Below, one piece after another: positions 36,952 through 50,413 of a DNA stretch of 64,000 bases. The notes below the pieces were generated by a model, which ran no database searches, had not been told where the DNA came from, and saw nothing but the letters and a program-made list of their open reading frames with translations. Both the position numbers and the translations under genes were made by a program. Where the stretch lies: assembly GCA_001606155.1 (NCBI GenBank), contig LODT01000004.1, positions 496,001-560,000 of the forward strand. Direction: 5' to 3'. Each line of letters starts with the position of its first letter. Position 1 is the stretch's first letter. Origin of the DNA: Tieghemostelium lacteum. Taxonomy: Eukaryota > Evosea > Eumycetozoa > Dictyosteliales > Raperosteliaceae.

Positions 36952-39900
36952 ATGAAATCTTTAGCAATATTATTTTTTTATTTGTTATCGATATTCTTAG
37001 TTTTAGGTAATGAGATCTCAGCTAAACCTGTAATTAGTGTTAGTAATTTATCAATTTCACCTAATCTACTGAGTATATCAGTTCTACCTTATGGATCGGC
37101 ATCAATTGAATTTACACTTGTAAATAGTAGATATGAAGAAAATCCAATAATAGGTGGTCAATTAATGTTGGAGTTCCAAGATGATGTCTATGAATTCAAT
37201 TTTAACAACTATGTTTCTAATAATGGTTCTGATATAACTGTCCAGTTGTGTATCCCTGCTGGTAGCATTATTCAACTATGTGGTTTGTATCCAGGACAAA
37301 GTTCATCAAGGTGTGATTTAATTCTACAAGTTTTCAAACAAGATGGAACTGTTGGTACATTTGATAGTCAATACTTTGAAAAGAATTTCCCAGGACCCAC
37401 ACAGTCTCTGACATTGGTACAAAATACTCAAGCACCCAGTTTATTCAGCTTGAAGGTACTGACAAATGGTTTGACTAATTTGCTATCTGTTGAATTTGGT
37501 ATTGATTACTATGGTGCTGGCATAATGGATATTTCTCTATTGATAAAGAACGCCTCAGGAGATTATGCAAATTATGGTATTGGAATTTCAAATAAACCTT
37601 CCACCAATGGTTTCTATTACTATGAGGTTTTACTGGATGTCAACACCCTTGGTAACACCTTCTATTTCTACTATTTAACCATTGTAGATAGTGAAAGCAA
37701 TACCCTAACTTTGCTTCAAGATCAAATTGAATCCTATTTCCATATTGGTAATTTCACTCTACAAAGCAATTTTCAAACACCTACTCAACTATTCCAAATA
37801 GTAAACTATTCACCAACTACTATTCCCAACACTGTTACAAACACACTAGTTCAAATTGAACTTACCCTCAATGCCCCATGCACAGTGATCACCAATAGTA
37901 TATACTTTGATTGTTATTTCTTAAATAATGCAACTTCATATCCATCAAACATCTATGGATACTGTTCAGTACCACCCTATATTAATATTAATGAAATTGT
38001 ATTGAATATCTTTGCTTTTAATAATAATGTTCAACAAATGGATTATATCCTATTAACCTATGCAGGTTTGTATTGTTTTTTAAATCAAATTGGGAAAAAA
38101 TCAATACTAATATATTATTAAATTATAGGTTTAAATAGTAATTTACTTCCATCTATTGTTAATTATGATTATTCAGTTAATAGTATTGATCAATATAAAT
38201 TCATGTTTATTGAATTAAATTTGACTATTGCAAGCAATGTAAACTATTTTGAAACTATTTTTATACTACCTCTAATAGGTGCATTAGATTTTTCTATGCA
38301 ATCATTGATTAGTGGAAATGCTACCTATGGAACTTACAATTTCATTTGGGGATATGATTCAGCAACATATTCATTGGCCAATGGTTCTGTAGAACTTCTA
38401 CTTGACAATTTCAATTATGGCTATAATTCAACTGCCTTACCCAGTCTTCCAACAACCCAAAGAGTAGTAGTCAATGACATGTCAGTTGTAATTGAGTTCC
38501 AAAAGACCACTGTAGATTTAGTAGGAAATGATTATGATATAGTCCCATTCCTTATTACAACCACCAGCATAAGCAATGACCAATTTATTGATTCATCTAA
38601 TTTGTATGTGTATTGGGGTGGTAATACAGGTGGAACTCTTGAAGGTCCATCAATCATTCCATTCTCATCATCAAATCTATTCTCATCACATGGAGTTGAA
38701 GTCTACCAAACCTATTTCACAATGGGTAGATCCAGTATTGATTTGTTAAGACCTGGTTCATTTTTAATTGGGCTCCAATACACTAGTAATGGTCATTTCT
38801 ATCAAATTCCACTAACTAAACAGTGCTTCAATTTGAATACTCCAAGTGTAGTTGGTACAACTTTGACTGGATTTGATATATATCCATCACAAGTCGTTCA
38901 AACCTCTCTAACCTCAACAGTATACTTTAACATTACATTCAAAGGATCACAAGTAAATGCCTTGAATATCAGTTACTACACCACTCAATCATATCAAACC
39001 TACATTCCTCAACAAAGTACACCATGTTTAGGTGAATCATTCTATAATCCAGTTTCCCAAATCACCAACTTTGAATGTGCATGGTTAATCCCATCCCAAC
39101 CATCTCAAATCTACAACCTTTTCTTTGAAATTTATATCAATGGACAATGGGTTACATACTATAATGGTATGCTATTGGAAGATGGTTTCCCATCTTATTT
39201 GAAAGTTGTTGGATCAGATTCAACCACTACCTTATTGTCACCAGTATTAAACAGTTTCAATACAAGTTATGATTTGGTTGGAAATAGTATTACATTAAAC
39301 TACAATATCACCAATCCAACACCTTATGATATCCTTAATGTTACCTTCTTGGTTATCAACACTGATTATCCAACAAATAGCATTTCCTATCCAACTACAC
39401 AATTAGCTGGTGAATTAGTTTTGGGTGTCAATTACATGTCTGGATTCTCATACTATTTCCAAAATATTGCCATTGGAATTCGTGTATTTTATAGTGGTGG
39501 TGCATGGTTTGATTTCCCTTACCAAATTCTACAAGAATTGGATCCAAATCATCAAGATTTACCAGTATCTGAGATGCAAGTAGACTACAGTGCACCAAGA
39601 TTAGTTGACTTTGGTATTGAAGGTACACAAACTACATTCAGTACTACTGGTGGTGCCATTTCTGTTGAATTTTACTTTGATATCACAGATGACATTTCAG
39701 GATTCTTTGAAGCTGCTGGAACATTTAGTTCACTATCATTTACTGACACTAGTGGAAGTAATTCACTTATTCAAGATTTCACATTAACTTACAATGACTT
39801 ACAATCTGGTAATTCAAGAAATGGAAGATATTCCAAATCATTTGTAATTCCTCAATACACTCAAGGTGTATTTGAAGTAAATCTTGCAACTCTCACTGAC

Positions 39901-40293
39901 TATGCAACCAATAGCAGACAATATTCAGTACAAAACTGTAAAATATTGTCATCAGGTCAAAACAACTTTACAGTAGTTTCACAAACTGATGATCCAAATC
40001 CACCAACATTTGGTAACGCCTATGTCAGTAATGATCAATTATATATCTCATTTAGTAGTGGTTTAGTATCCAGTGTTTATGTTCAAGGTATTGATGGAAC
40101 TGTATTCCCAGCCACACAAACCAGCTCTCAATTATACCAAACTTCAAATCAACCATTCATTCCATCATTCTCCGGTGTAGTTGGTCAATATCCATTCTCT
40201 ATTTGTTATGTATCACAAGCTTTACAAAGCAGATGTGTATCATGGTTAGATCTATGGTCCAATAATTTCCCATACTACTTTACAACCCAATAA
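36952..40293 (+). CDS. Large secreted beta-rich protein, function unknown
   Basis: Two exons, 36952-38065 and 38129-40293, intron 63 bp (GTTTGT..AATTATAG, phase 1), joined as LLTYAG then LNSNLLPS; 1,092 residues. Start MKSLAILFFYLLSIFLVLG is a clear signal peptide. The rest has many aromatic and Ser/Thr residues, many N-glycosylation sites and repeating blocks of about 100-120 residues that look like Ig-like or filamin-like beta sandwiches (for example FDITDDISGFFEAAGTFSSL near the C-terminus). There is no membrane helix or lipid-anchor signal at the C-terminus, so it should be secreted or matrix-bound. Large families of such proteins exist in dictyostelids; no specific function can be given. 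Confidence 0.82.
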
Positions 40294-40343
40294 ACAAAAC
40301 CATATCTCAGTTATCGATAACTGTGTTTATTTAGATCAATTAT

Positions 40344-41900
40344 CTATTTATCAATTACAAGTTGAAAACATTTCTTCATTTGATTTGAAATTGCTTCCTG
40401 ATTTACTTGCTCCAAAGTTATCCATTTTGATTTAACATTGTCTTTTAGTTTAATTGTAGTTTTATCATCTATATCAACAGTATAAACAGTCAATGTTTGA
40501 TGAATGTGTGAAAATAGATGATCAGTTGTACCTAGTTTCTTTATATTTGATGGTAAAACTCCCAACTTTTTACTCTTATCGTTCAATAGAAATTTATCAA
40601 TTAAAGTTGATAAACTAGTTGTTATTGATGTTTTAGTTGTATTCTTTTTTTTACTTGGTTTCTTTCTTTTCTTATTCTTTGAATTTTCTTCATCTTCTTC
40701 ATCTTCTTCATTATCATCATCCTCTTCATCCTCATCTTCATCTTCTTCATCATCTTTTTCTATAACTTGAATATAAGAAGGAGCTTCCCAAAGTGATGCC
40801 AATAAACCAGTATCAGGTCTTTGAACAATTAAATATTGATTTTTATACTTTATCATAATTACATAAACATTCTCTTCTCTAGGTTTCGATTTCACCACTT
40901 TTTTAGGATATTTTGTAACTGTTGTTGTCGGACTATCTGTATCTTCAAAACTTTCGCATATATCACATACATCTTTAATAGGCACAATTTTACTATTTTT
41001 ATCATTATCATTATTATTATTTTGTATTGAATCCTTAGTTGTTGTAGTTGTTGTTGTGGTTTTTGAAGAAAAATAATTTAAAATTGAATTCTTACTGGTT
41101 GTTGATTTGAGTTTTTGAGATTGTTTATAATCGTATTCTTCTTTGTAGGCTTGACATTGAGATTGAATCGGACATTCTGAACAAAGTGGTGATTTTACTT
41201 TACATAAAATTGCACCCAATTCCATTAGAGATTGATTGAAATCACCAGGCTTTTCAGTGTCTACAAGGTCACTTGCTAATTGCCAGTAGAGTTTAGTAGT
41301 TGATGCTTTTTTAGAGTTTGCACCTATTGAACGTAATCTACTTAGTACTCTAATTACATTACCATCTACTAAAGGTTCAACTTGATTGAAAGCCTGTGAA
41401 GCTATAGCACCAGCAGTATAAGGTCCAACACCTTTGAGTACCAGTAATTCCTTAACAGTTCTTGGCATCTTACCATTGAGATACTCTACAATATATTTTG
41501 CAGCCTCGTGAATTCCTTTGGCTCTTCGATAGTAACCTAACCCAGCCCAAACCTGATTAACCTCATCCAAAGTTGCAGAAGCCAGGTCATTAACAGTTGG
41601 CCATTTTTTTATCCATTTATTAAAATATTCCAAAACGGTTGCAATTTTTGTTTGTTGTGACATAATCTCACTTATCCATACTCTGTAACTTCTGTTATTT
41701 ATTTCATCTTCAGTTTCATTCTCTTTAAAATCTCTCCAAGGTAAATCTCTCTTATTCTTATTATACCAAATCAATAAGGCACTACGAATCTCTTTAATTT
41801 CATTTTCATTAAACTGATGATATTCTTTTGAATGTACTGGTGGTTTTAAATCTTCTGGATTATCTTCATATTCAATTTTTATCTTTTTAGTATTTGGCAT
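40344..41900 (-). CDS. mutY: A/G-specific adenine DNA glycosylase (MutY/MUTYH)
   Basis: Single exon of 518 residues; ATG at 41900 (MPNTKKIKIEYED); an upstream in-frame TTG is not a start. The N-terminal catalytic domain shows LPWRDF, the catalytic Glu in EIMSQQTKIATV, the helix-hairpin-helix LKGVGPYTAGAIASQ, the catalytic Asp in PLVDGNVIRVLSR and the 4Fe-4S ligands C-x6-C-x2-C-x5-C in CKVKSPLCSECPIQSQC. The C-terminal Nudix-like domain that recognises 8-oxoG follows but is split by a long Asp/Glu then Lys-rich insertion. Role: removes adenine paired with 8-oxoguanine in nuclear and perhaps mitochondrial DNA. The gene is convergent with the secreted protein gene, 50 bases apart. Confidence 0.95.
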   Translation of the reverse strand: MPNTKKIKIEYEDNPEDLKPPVHSKEYHQFNENEIKEIRSALLIWYNKNKRDLPWRDFKENETEDEINNRSYRVWISEIMSQQTKIATVLEYFNKWIKKWPTVNDLASATLDEVNQVWAGLGYYRRAKGIHEAAKYIVEYLNGKMPRTVKELLVLKGVGPYTAGAIASQAFNQVEPLVDGNVIRVLSRLRSIGANSKKASTTKLYWQLASDLVDTEKPGDFNQSLMELGAILCKVKSPLCSECPIQSQCQAYKEEYDYKQSQKLKSTTSKNSILNYFSSKTTTTTTTTKDSIQNNNNDNDKNSKIVPIKDVCDICESFEDTDSPTTTVTKYPKKVVKSKPREENVYVIMIKYKNQYLIVQRPDTGLLASLWEAPSYIQVIEKDDEEDEDEDEEDDDNEEDEEDEENSKNKKRKKPSKKKNTTKTSITTSLSTLIDKFLLNDKSKKLGVLPSNIKKLGTTDHLFSHIHQTLTVYTVDIDDKTTIKLKDNVKSKWITLEQVNQEAISNQMKKCFQLVIDK

Positions 41901-42080
41901 ATTCGTATTCCCAATATCCACCAATTTACATAAAATAAAAATTAAAAAAAAAAGGAGGGAAATGATATTAGGCTTAATTGATTCAATTAGAACTTATTTT
42001 CAGAAATGATATATGTTTTTATTGAAAATTGATTCAAAAATTTTAAATATTATTATTATTGGTATTTATTATTATTGTGT

Positions 42081-43538
42081 TTAGAATGGAGATTGTTTAG
42101 TATTAGTTTGGAATTGTTTAATTCTATCTTCCATTTCAGGACGGAAATGAGAGATTAGACCTTGAATTGGCCATGAAAAAGCTTCACCAAGAGCACAAAT
42201 AGTATGACCTTCAACTTGTTTAGTGAGTTCATAAAGCATATCAATTTCATCGAGTTTAGCATCACCAGTTACCATACGTTCCATAATATCCCAAGTCCAA
42301 CCAGAACCCTCACGACAAGGGGTACATTGACCACATGATTCATGTTTATAGAATTTAGAGAGTCTTGCAATATTGGCAATCATATCGGATTGCTTATTCA
42401 TTACAATTACAGCAGCAGTACCAAGACCGGATTTAACACGTCTCAAGTCATCAAAATCCATGAGAACATCGTCACAAATGTATTTTGGAATGACAGGTGT
42501 ACTGGAACCACCTGGAATGATTGCCTGTAAATTATCCCAACCTCCAATGACACCACCGCAGTGTTTGTCAATGAGTTCACGAAGTGGGATAGACATTTCC
42601 TCTTCGACGGTGCATGGATTGTTAACATGACCAGAGATACAGTATAACTTGGTACCTGAGTTCTTTGGTCTTCCCATACCTGCAAACCAACTTGAACCTC
42701 TTCTGAGAATTGTAGGTGCAACAGCAACGGTTTCAACGTTGGTTACGGTAGTTGGACAACCGTATAGACCAGCACCTGCTGGGAAGGGAGGCTTTAAACG
42801 TGGTTTTCCTTGTTTACCCTCCAAAGACTCAATAAGAGCAGTCTCCTCACCGCAAATGTATGCACCAGCACCTCTGTGAACATAGACATCAAATTTATAA
42901 CCACTTCCACAAGCATTGTCACCGAGTAAACCAGCCTTGTAAGCTTCATCTATAGCCTGTTCGAGAACTTTAGCTTCATGATGGAATTCACCACGAATGT
43001 AAATGTAAGCTGCACAAGCTTTCATTGCAACACCTGCAACTAGACAACCTTCGATGAGTTTATGTGGATCATGTCTCATAATCTCTCTGTCTTTACATGT
43101 ACCAGGTTCACCTTCATCTGCATTGATTACCAAATAATGTGGTCTTCCTCTACTCTGTTTTGGCATAAATGACCATTTTAGACCACTGGGAAACCCAGCA
43201 CCACCTCTACCTCTGAGACCTGATGCCATAATCTCTTTTAGAATCCAATCTTTACCTTTATCTATTAAATCTTTAGTTCTATACCAATCACCTCTTGCCA
43301 TTGCACCTTTTAGAAAAACGTCATGTTCTCCATAGAGATTTGTAAATATTCTATCTTTATCTTTTAATCCACCATAGACTTTAACTTCAGCTTGTGCAAC
43401 CTGTTGTTGTGCTGTTGCTGTGCTACTATAATTTACAATACTGCTTTTAACTCCTATACTTGTTGTTGCATTATTTAATATATTACTACTGTTATTATTT
43501 ATCAATTTACTAAATGTTTTAATTGAATGTTTTAACAT
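42081..43538 (-). CDS. ndufv1: NADH:ubiquinone oxidoreductase 51 kDa subunit (NDUFV1)
   Basis: Single exon of 485 residues. The N-terminus ([16 protein letters not shown]) is a mitochondrial presequence. Motifs: [18 protein letters not shown] (NADH-binding glycine-rich loop), [16 protein letters not shown] (FMN site) and [10 protein letters not shown] plus a later Cys in HTICALGEA, the four ligands of the N3 4Fe-4S cluster. Length is that of animal NDUFV1 plus presequence. Role: first electron acceptor from NADH in complex I, in the mitochondrial matrix arm. Strongly conserved, with higher GC than its neighbours as expected for a highly expressed gene. No defect seen. Confidence 0.97.
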   Translation of the reverse strand: MLKHSIKTFSKLINNNSSNILNNATTSIGVKSSIVNYSSTATAQQQVAQAEVKVYGGLKDKDRIFTNLYGEHDVFLKGAMARGDWYRTKDLIDKGKDWILKEIMASGLRGRGGAGFPSGLKWSFMPKQSRGRPHYLVINADEGEPGTCKDREIMRHDPHKLIEGCLVAGVAMKACAAYIYIRGEFHHEAKVLEQAIDEAYKAGLLGDNACGSGYKFDVYVHRGAGAYICGEETALIESLEGKQGKPRLKPPFPAGAGLYGCPTTVTNVETVAVAPTILRRGSSWFAGMGRPKNSGTKLYCISGHVNNPCTVEEEMSIPLRELIDKHCGGVIGGWDNLQAIIPGGSSTPVIPKYICDDVLMDFDDLRRVKSGLGTAAVIVMNKQSDMIANIARLSKFYKHESCGQCTPCREGSGWTWDIMERMVTGDAKLDEIDMLYELTKQVEGHTICALGEAFSWPIQGLISHFRPEMEDRIKQFQTNTKQSPF

Positions 43539-43706
43539 TATATATAAATTCTTTTTCAGAGATTAATCTGAAACACTATAGACACTTTGATCAAAAAAAA
43601 AAAGAATAAAAAAAAAATAAAATTCAAAAAAAAAAAAAATCACATTTCGAAAGAGAAGAACTGAAAATATTAAATAGTGGAATGAATTAATTTACTATTT
43701 TTAGTT

Positions 43707-46700
43707 TTATATTTGATTTCTAAAATTACCAAAAGAATTGGTTTTAGAAACTAAAATTTCATGTTTTGAAATGGTGTTTGAAATGTGTTGGTATCTTTCT
43801 TTTACAAAGTGAAGTGGAATACCACGTTTGAGACCTACATCTTCTTCACCATGTTGGTCTAGATATGGAGTTGTAACCGTTGTGAGTACATCTTCATAGA
43901 CAGCTATAATAACACATTGGTCAATGAGTAGATATAGACCCTGTTGTCCAATACATTTCTGTGAGTGAAGTGAAAGTTCATTGGTATTGTTACCGTATCT
44001 ACAACATCGTAATCCCAAACACAACATTCTTCCACACCCCAAACATAGTGCTTGATCTTCAGCTGATGGTACTGATTTACATTTCAGACATTTGACTTTA
44101 AGTTGTAACATGTCATCATAGACCTTTGCCAAAGGTACCAATTCAAATTGTTTTGGACTGTTACTAATCAAGTGTCTGTAGAGGTCTTTCGATGACTTGG
44201 TATCTTCACTATACTCCTGTTCAATCAACTGTCTAACATTACCATTACCCAGGGTATCAAGTACCTTCTGACAAGTCAATTGACCTGGTAGACCTATGTG
44301 TTCAATCATCTGATCAACATAATTTGACATCATATCCAATTGCAGTTCAAATGATGGTAAGGTAGTATTGAAATATATAGATTCCAATATAGACACTTTT
44401 CTAAGGAATATTATAAATTCACTAGTAACCTTATCCCAAACTTCATTATTTGATTTACTAGTTGTTGAAGTGGTAGTTGTAGTAGTTGTAGTACTTGATG
44501 ACACACTATTATTAATTTGTTCTTGTTGTTTAATTAAATTTTGAATATTCTCTAGATTTTCTTTTGATGACGATAGGAGTTCAAATGAATTACTGCCAAT
44601 AGGTACAATATATCTACTATTCTTTGAGTCTCTGTCTACATATGAATGTACACTTCTAATCAATATACAATTCAACAATTCAACAACTTTGGATTTATAT
44701 TCAGTAGTGTCTAATATGTTCTTACTAACAATCCAATTTACCAAATAATCAAAAGGCTCCAATTTAGATAGCGGAATTGGCTGGCCCTGATCCAACATCT
44801 GGACCAGTACAACTGAGTCAAACAGCCCTTTCAATGACTGCACTTGTTTATAGTCAATTGCAGAGGACAGTAATCTATTTCCTGATCTACCATAAAACTC
44901 CAATAGTGAAATTGTAGAACTGACCACATGTGAAAGTGGTGCTTTTAAAGTCTCTAAATAACTGATCTTCTTTAACTTATTATTCAATCTGTCACCAAAG
45001 TCTCTGTAAAGACTGTACAAACTAGTTCCTTTCAAACTCTCTATATACTTTTGTTTATCAACTTGACTACCAAATGGTGAAAAGTTCTTAATCTCATTAG
45101 GCAACAGTGCATTTGAATACACACCACACAAAGGACAATTGACAAACGAAGATGCACTCTGATACAGGTTCTGGAAGCACTGAATATGCATCAAATGTCC
45201 ACAACTCTTTATAAACACTCCGGTATTCAGTAGAGTGTCATGTGTGACATTAGGTTCATCAATAGGACCAACATACAAATCCTTATTCAAATTCTTACTA
45301 TTTCCACCACAGTAATAATAATTAGGGTCCAAATTCAATTGTTCTCTCTGTTGCATGATTGAAGTTATTCTTGAAAATTGAATGTTACATAATGACCCTA
45401 TAGGCTTTGATTTGTCGTTAATTGGTGTACTTTCACGACACAATATACAAGTACCTTTAATTTCAGTACTATATTCAATTTCATCCTGATCATCGTCATT
45501 GTCATCTTCAATATCAGCCAAACTGTTCTTTAGTACCTGTGTACTGAATGACTTTTGTTGTTGTGAGAATTGTGCTAGAATCTTTTTTCTTGCCTCTTCA
45601 GCTTTCTTCTTCTTGTCCTCTTTCTCATCGTCTGTTGGTGATAAACTGTCTTTTAGATTAGATCTAGAAGCTCTGATAGATTGTTGACCTTCATCCAATG
45701 TAAACAACTCTTCTTCAGGATCCAAGAGTTTGAGTCTATTCAACAAAATTACAGAGTGTTTAGACAGCAACTCTAATTGAGATTTTATAGTTGCATGACA
45801 ATAGGTTTTGTATTGGTCTTTGAGAATCTTGGTAAGAAGATCAACTATAGTGTACTCTTTAGTTGAGTCATAAGGTTTCAAAAGATAGTTGATAATTTGA
45901 GAATAGTCAGAAGTGGAAGTTTGGTCAATACAAAGGTACAATAGATGAACTAAATGTGAAATGACATCAGATCTCTCAATTTGTCTTTGTTGAGTATCTT
46001 GTTGATCGAGTTCTTTTTCATCGACCAAGGAAGTACATTCAACACACTGAACTAGAGAATGGAATATCAACTGATAGGTAGTCTCACATAGATAGATTCC
46101 ATTGATTTCCTTAAACTGGTCCAAAAGTGGAACGAGTTTAGGTATTCTCAATAGACGATTGGCAAATTGTGGGCCAAGGGAATTGAGGGTATCTTCACTC
46201 TTTTCTCTCTCCCCACTGACAAATCTAAAATAGTACTTGTTGTATCTTGAATAGTACTCTTGTTTCAGTTGGTATCTTCCAGGTTCGTTACTGGAAGGTG
46301 GAAGGAAGTTACTAACCTTCGAAAGAGCTTCTTCAAAATGTTCATTAGTTATATTCAGTCCACGATTATCCGGTGATACACATGTCATTAGCTTAGAATG
46401 TGTCAATGGTTTAGCCATCAAAGTGTGAGCAATATCATTTTCAATGAGCTCCACTCTTGACATTTGACCTACAAAAGAACGATCAGTTAACAACACAATC
46501 AAATTATAAATAAAATTTGAAAGTACACCCATTTGATTGCTATCCAGTGCCTTTGTACCCTGGTCAAATAGCTTTTCAATAGAAGTATAGTATCCAAGAT
46601 ACACTGATACAAATTGTTTACTACCCAAAACCACCATACAAATCTGTTTTAGAAACATATCAAAATCAGCGAGATAACATCTCAAATGTTGATGATAGAG

Positions 46701-49126
46701 ATAATTATGAATCTGTTGAACTATTGCAATACCATTCTTTAGCCACATTTTTGAATTACTTTCACTAATCAATCTATCTATACTAGCTGGTCCATATAGT
46801 AATCTTTTACCAATACTTTCATTATTACTGTTATTATTGTTATTATTATTATGATTAGAAGTGGAAAGTGATTGAATAAAGAATGATATTAAATCTGGAA
46901 AGTTTTGTGTAATGATAAGACAGAGTTGTGTAATGGTTCTGTGGAGTGGAATGTGGAAGGATATACCTTGATTCTCGTGATGAGATTTGATAAGTTCAAT
47001 AGCATCTCTGGCAGTTGTGAAAGCAGTTTGGAGAGCTTTGACATCATTGATAGGATCGACTTCATTCTTGGATGGAATGAGACTGTTAAGAATGGTATTA
47101 GTGTTCTTTGCCAAAAATACATAATCTGTGAAATAGTGTGACCATTGTTCATTCTCTTGATAGAGTGTAGTTGAACGGACATTTGGATTGACCAAATGAT
47201 AGAGATTAAGTATAGACAACCAATGTGTGAAGTGACTAGTGTTTCCAAGTACCAAAAGATTCTTTAGAATAGGTTTGGTTGAGAGAGTGTGATGGAAATC
47301 CGAGATTAGTAACTGACACTTTTTAAATGCTCTTCTCTGGTCAAATTCCACTGCGGAATCAAACCCAATTTTCTTGTTGTTGGAAATAGAGTTTTCAGCC
47401 ACGAGGCTCTCTAAAGCCTTGTAGATAACCTGTAATGAGTTGTACTTGGTAGCCAGAACTAACGAGAGATTGGGAATTGTGAATATCTGTACTGTTAATG
47501 ACAGTAATGAGGTGTCATACGGATAGATATCCATTACATAGTTTTTGGAAATCTCTGGATACATTTTTACAAAACATCTTGAAAAATCCATTTTGAAACT
47601 TCTGTCAAAAGTCAAAGAGAATATCCAATCTTTTAGCAAATGTATACTTTCTTCAGGAAGCTTAGCGATCTTCTCCATCAACTCACATAGTCTAACAGAC
47701 TCAGACTCGAGATTGTTGAATGGACCTACAGTAGCCTGCTTAAACACACCAGGTTTAATACGCAAAAGGTTACAGAAAATTCTACGGAAACACGATAAAG
47801 TTGTAAGATCATTAAAGAACTCTAACATAACCTTCAAATTCAGTATAGGGAACAATGTAAATCTCTGAGAGATCGTACATTTTAATGTGGATTCTTGAAT
47901 TTTCTTTGCAACTTTTAAAACCTCCTCTTTCGATCCAGTATAGACCACGCATCTGTCATTCATATGCACATAATGTGCAAATTCAAAGGACTGCTGATTA
48001 GTGCATTGTGTGAACTTTTTCAAACAACCTGTAACCTGGTCAAAAGAGTGTGTTTCGTCATTGTATATCATGGCGCCCCACACATCTTGTCCCGAACCCG
48101 CAACAGTCTTGTGAGAATAGAAAGGATATCTGTTCTGATAGATATCATTCTGAGAGGGTTTACTAGACAGTACATAACAAATCTGGTCCAACAGCAATCC
48201 AAGTACCTTATGACAAGTCTCTATATGTCCTGTTGAAATCTGTCCTAGTATCTTAAACAAATCCTCATCAGATTCCTCCAAATCCCTATGTTTTGAACAG
48301 AATCCACTCTCTAGAATGGAATCCTTGTCACCACAATCACAACATCCTCCAGCACCTGTTCTAACAGCCTTAAATTCATGTCCCTTATGATCACTATCTT
48401 TAAAACATGATTGACAATAGATACTAGTTGCATCCAAACAACATGTTGTACATTGGTATCCCCAATCATTCATCTTAAACACTTTACCACATGTACTAAC
48501 ATTTTGTGTTTTTTTAATTTCTTCATATAAATTCTTTTGACCCTACATTATATATATTATTAATATTCAATTTTTAATATATGTATATATATATATAATG
48601 ATTAGATGATTAATAAACATACCATTGATAAAAAGAATATTCTTAATTTTGCTAAATATTTCTCTAGAATGAAAGGTTCGGAATGTGTAATATAAGAGAT
48701 AAAAGATTCATTAAAAGTCTCTGTAAAAGTATAGGATTGTGGTGATTTAATCATATTTAGAAAGAGATCAAATTTATCAGTTTTAATGGAATGTTGATAG
48801 TTTTTCATGTCTTTATCAATATATTGAGAATCATCTTTGTTTAAAATGTTTTCTAAGAATTGTTGGTGAATAACTTCTTCTTCTTCTTCTTCTTCTTCAC
48901 TTATAGACTCATCATTGGTGTAGTCTTCATGATCACTATAGGTTGCACCGTAGAGTTCATCCTCTTCCATTTCATCGTCTTCATCTACCATATAGAATAC
49001 CTGTTCGTCATCTGAATCATCCAACATTTCTTCATCTGAATCTTCAATATCATCATTATGATGCATTGGATGATCATTATCATCCTCACCATTACCTCCT
49101 CCTCTATTATTATTAGCTCTAAACAT
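43707..49126 (-). CDS. ubr1: N-recognin E3 ubiquitin ligase, UBR1/UBR2 type
   Basis: Two exons, 48623-49126 and 43707-48542, intron 80 bp (GTATGT..AATGTAG, phase 0); about 1,779 residues. The splice joins RIFFLSM to GQKNLYEEIKKTQ and so restores the first zinc ligand of the UBR box (CGKVFKMNDWGYQC, about residues 185-255, with CCDCGD). Exon 1 is very acidic. A RING-like domain with CILCRES and CGHLMHIQC lies at about 1198-1300, with a long acidic insertion before it, and a C-terminal Cys-rich cap (CLKCKSVPS, CLGCGRMLC) near 1665. Family role: binds basic and bulky N-terminal residues and ubiquitinates proteins in the N-degron pathway, with an E2 of the Rad6 type. Length fits UBR1/UBR2. The promoter is shared with DCC1. 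Confidence 0.93.
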
Positions 49127-49251
49127 TTTTAGAGGCCTCTATCGAGTTATAAAAAAAACTTGAAAAATTTCTAACAAAAACCTATTTTTTCACAACCACT
49201 TTCCAAACAAATTTCATTTTTTTACAATATTCATCTTCCCGCCAAAATTCA

Positions 49252-50355
49252 ATGATAGAATCAAACCAACAAAAGCAATTAAAATTCCCAAATGAATTCC
49301 CAAATGATGATTATAAACTGTTAGAAGTAACACCAGACATTTTAGATAATATAAAGATACATTCTAAACTCACAATTAAAGGATCTGCGAATGAGGAAGC
49401 TGTTTTATGTACCTCTAACAAAACCTTTACAATAAAGTCTGGTCAGACATCAAATTCTCTGTTACTAGTAGGAGAAAAAAATGAAATTACATCAATATTA
49501 CACAGTCAATTGGAACTCATAGAAACCAAACCTCGTCTAAACACATTATTAAATGTATTTCAAGAAGGCGGTAAAGGATGTCTAAACTCACTCTCTGACT
49601 TGTATTCCGAGTCGGACGACACACAATACGATACACAGTTGGGTGTCTATCTACATGACCTATTTTCATCAACCCAAGCATCAGACTCAGAGATTCTCCA
49701 ATACCTACACGATAACCATTGTTTCCAACTACCACACAACAAACGTTATATCAAACTCTCCAAAAGAGTTGAATATAAACTCATTGATTTAGTTCTCTCT
49801 GAAATCACAATCAACAGCTTCCAACTCGACGATCTTCCAATTCCTCAACTTCTCTCAAAAATGTCTCCAACAACCCCCACATTTTTAATTGACCACCTTT
49901 TGAAAAAATATTCTACCAAAACAGGTGAAAAAGTGGCACTGAATTTACATGAACTTTCCATAACCAGAGCTAAACAGATTTTAACATCACCTGATACCAA
50001 ACCCTCTGATCTTCAATTGAACCAATTTATGGAACTTTGGAAAGACAAATTACCATCCACAATGCCACTTGGATTCCCATTCACTTTCGATCTCATAAAA
50101 TCTATAGCCATCATTATAACCGATTCAAAACAACAAAAATCACTAAAATACATTGACGAAACATCTCTCTCACAAGTTCCCAAACAAAGGTTCCGTGAAC
50201 TCTTTTCCATCTCCAATAAATGGAAAATCACAGAAATTGAACCGTTCATTAAAAACATTATTCCACCTCAAAACTCTCTAGAACAATTTGTTTTAAAATT
50301 CTCTAGACCCATCAACTCAGCTGATGGCGAAAAACTCCTAGTTCTAAGAGACTAA
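49252..50355 (+). CDS. dscc1: Sister chromatid cohesion protein DCC1
   Basis: Single exon of 367 residues. The N-terminal region matches DCC1: DYKLLEVTPDILDNI, LTIKGSANEEAVLCT, KTFTIKSGQTSNSLLLV. The C-terminal part is winged-helix-like, with LPSTMPLGFPF and KWKITEIEPFI. Family role: DCC1 with CTF8 and CTF18 forms the alternative clamp loader that helps load PCNA and set up sister chromatid cohesion in S phase. It is divergent from UBR1 with only 125 bases between the start codons, so the two promoters overlap. No defect seen. Confidence 0.9.
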   Translation: MIESNQQKQLKFPNEFPNDDYKLLEVTPDILDNIKIHSKLTIKGSANEEAVLCTSNKTFTIKSGQTSNSLLLVGEKNEITSILHSQLELIETKPRLNTLLNVFQEGGKGCLNSLSDLYSESDDTQYDTQLGVYLHDLFSSTQASDSEILQYLHDNHCFQLPHNKRYIKLSKRVEYKLIDLVLSEITINSFQLDDLPIPQLLSKMSPTTPTFLIDHLLKKYSTKTGEKVALNLHELSITRAKQILTSPDTKPSDLQLNQFMELWKDKLPSTMPLGFPFTFDLIKSIAIIITDSKQQKSLKYIDETSLSQVPKQRFRELFSISNKWKITEIEPFIKNIIPPQNSLEQFVLKFSRPINSADGEKLLVLRD

Positions 50356-50413
50356 CTCAAACAATTAAATAAACAAGATAATGTGTAAATATTATAATAA
50401 ATTAATTTTGTTT

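Noticed and set aside
48482-48484. Start codon of UBR1 at 48484 (MFKMNDWG)
   Set aside because: It would cut off the first Cys of the UBR box; an upstream exon joins in phase and supplies it.
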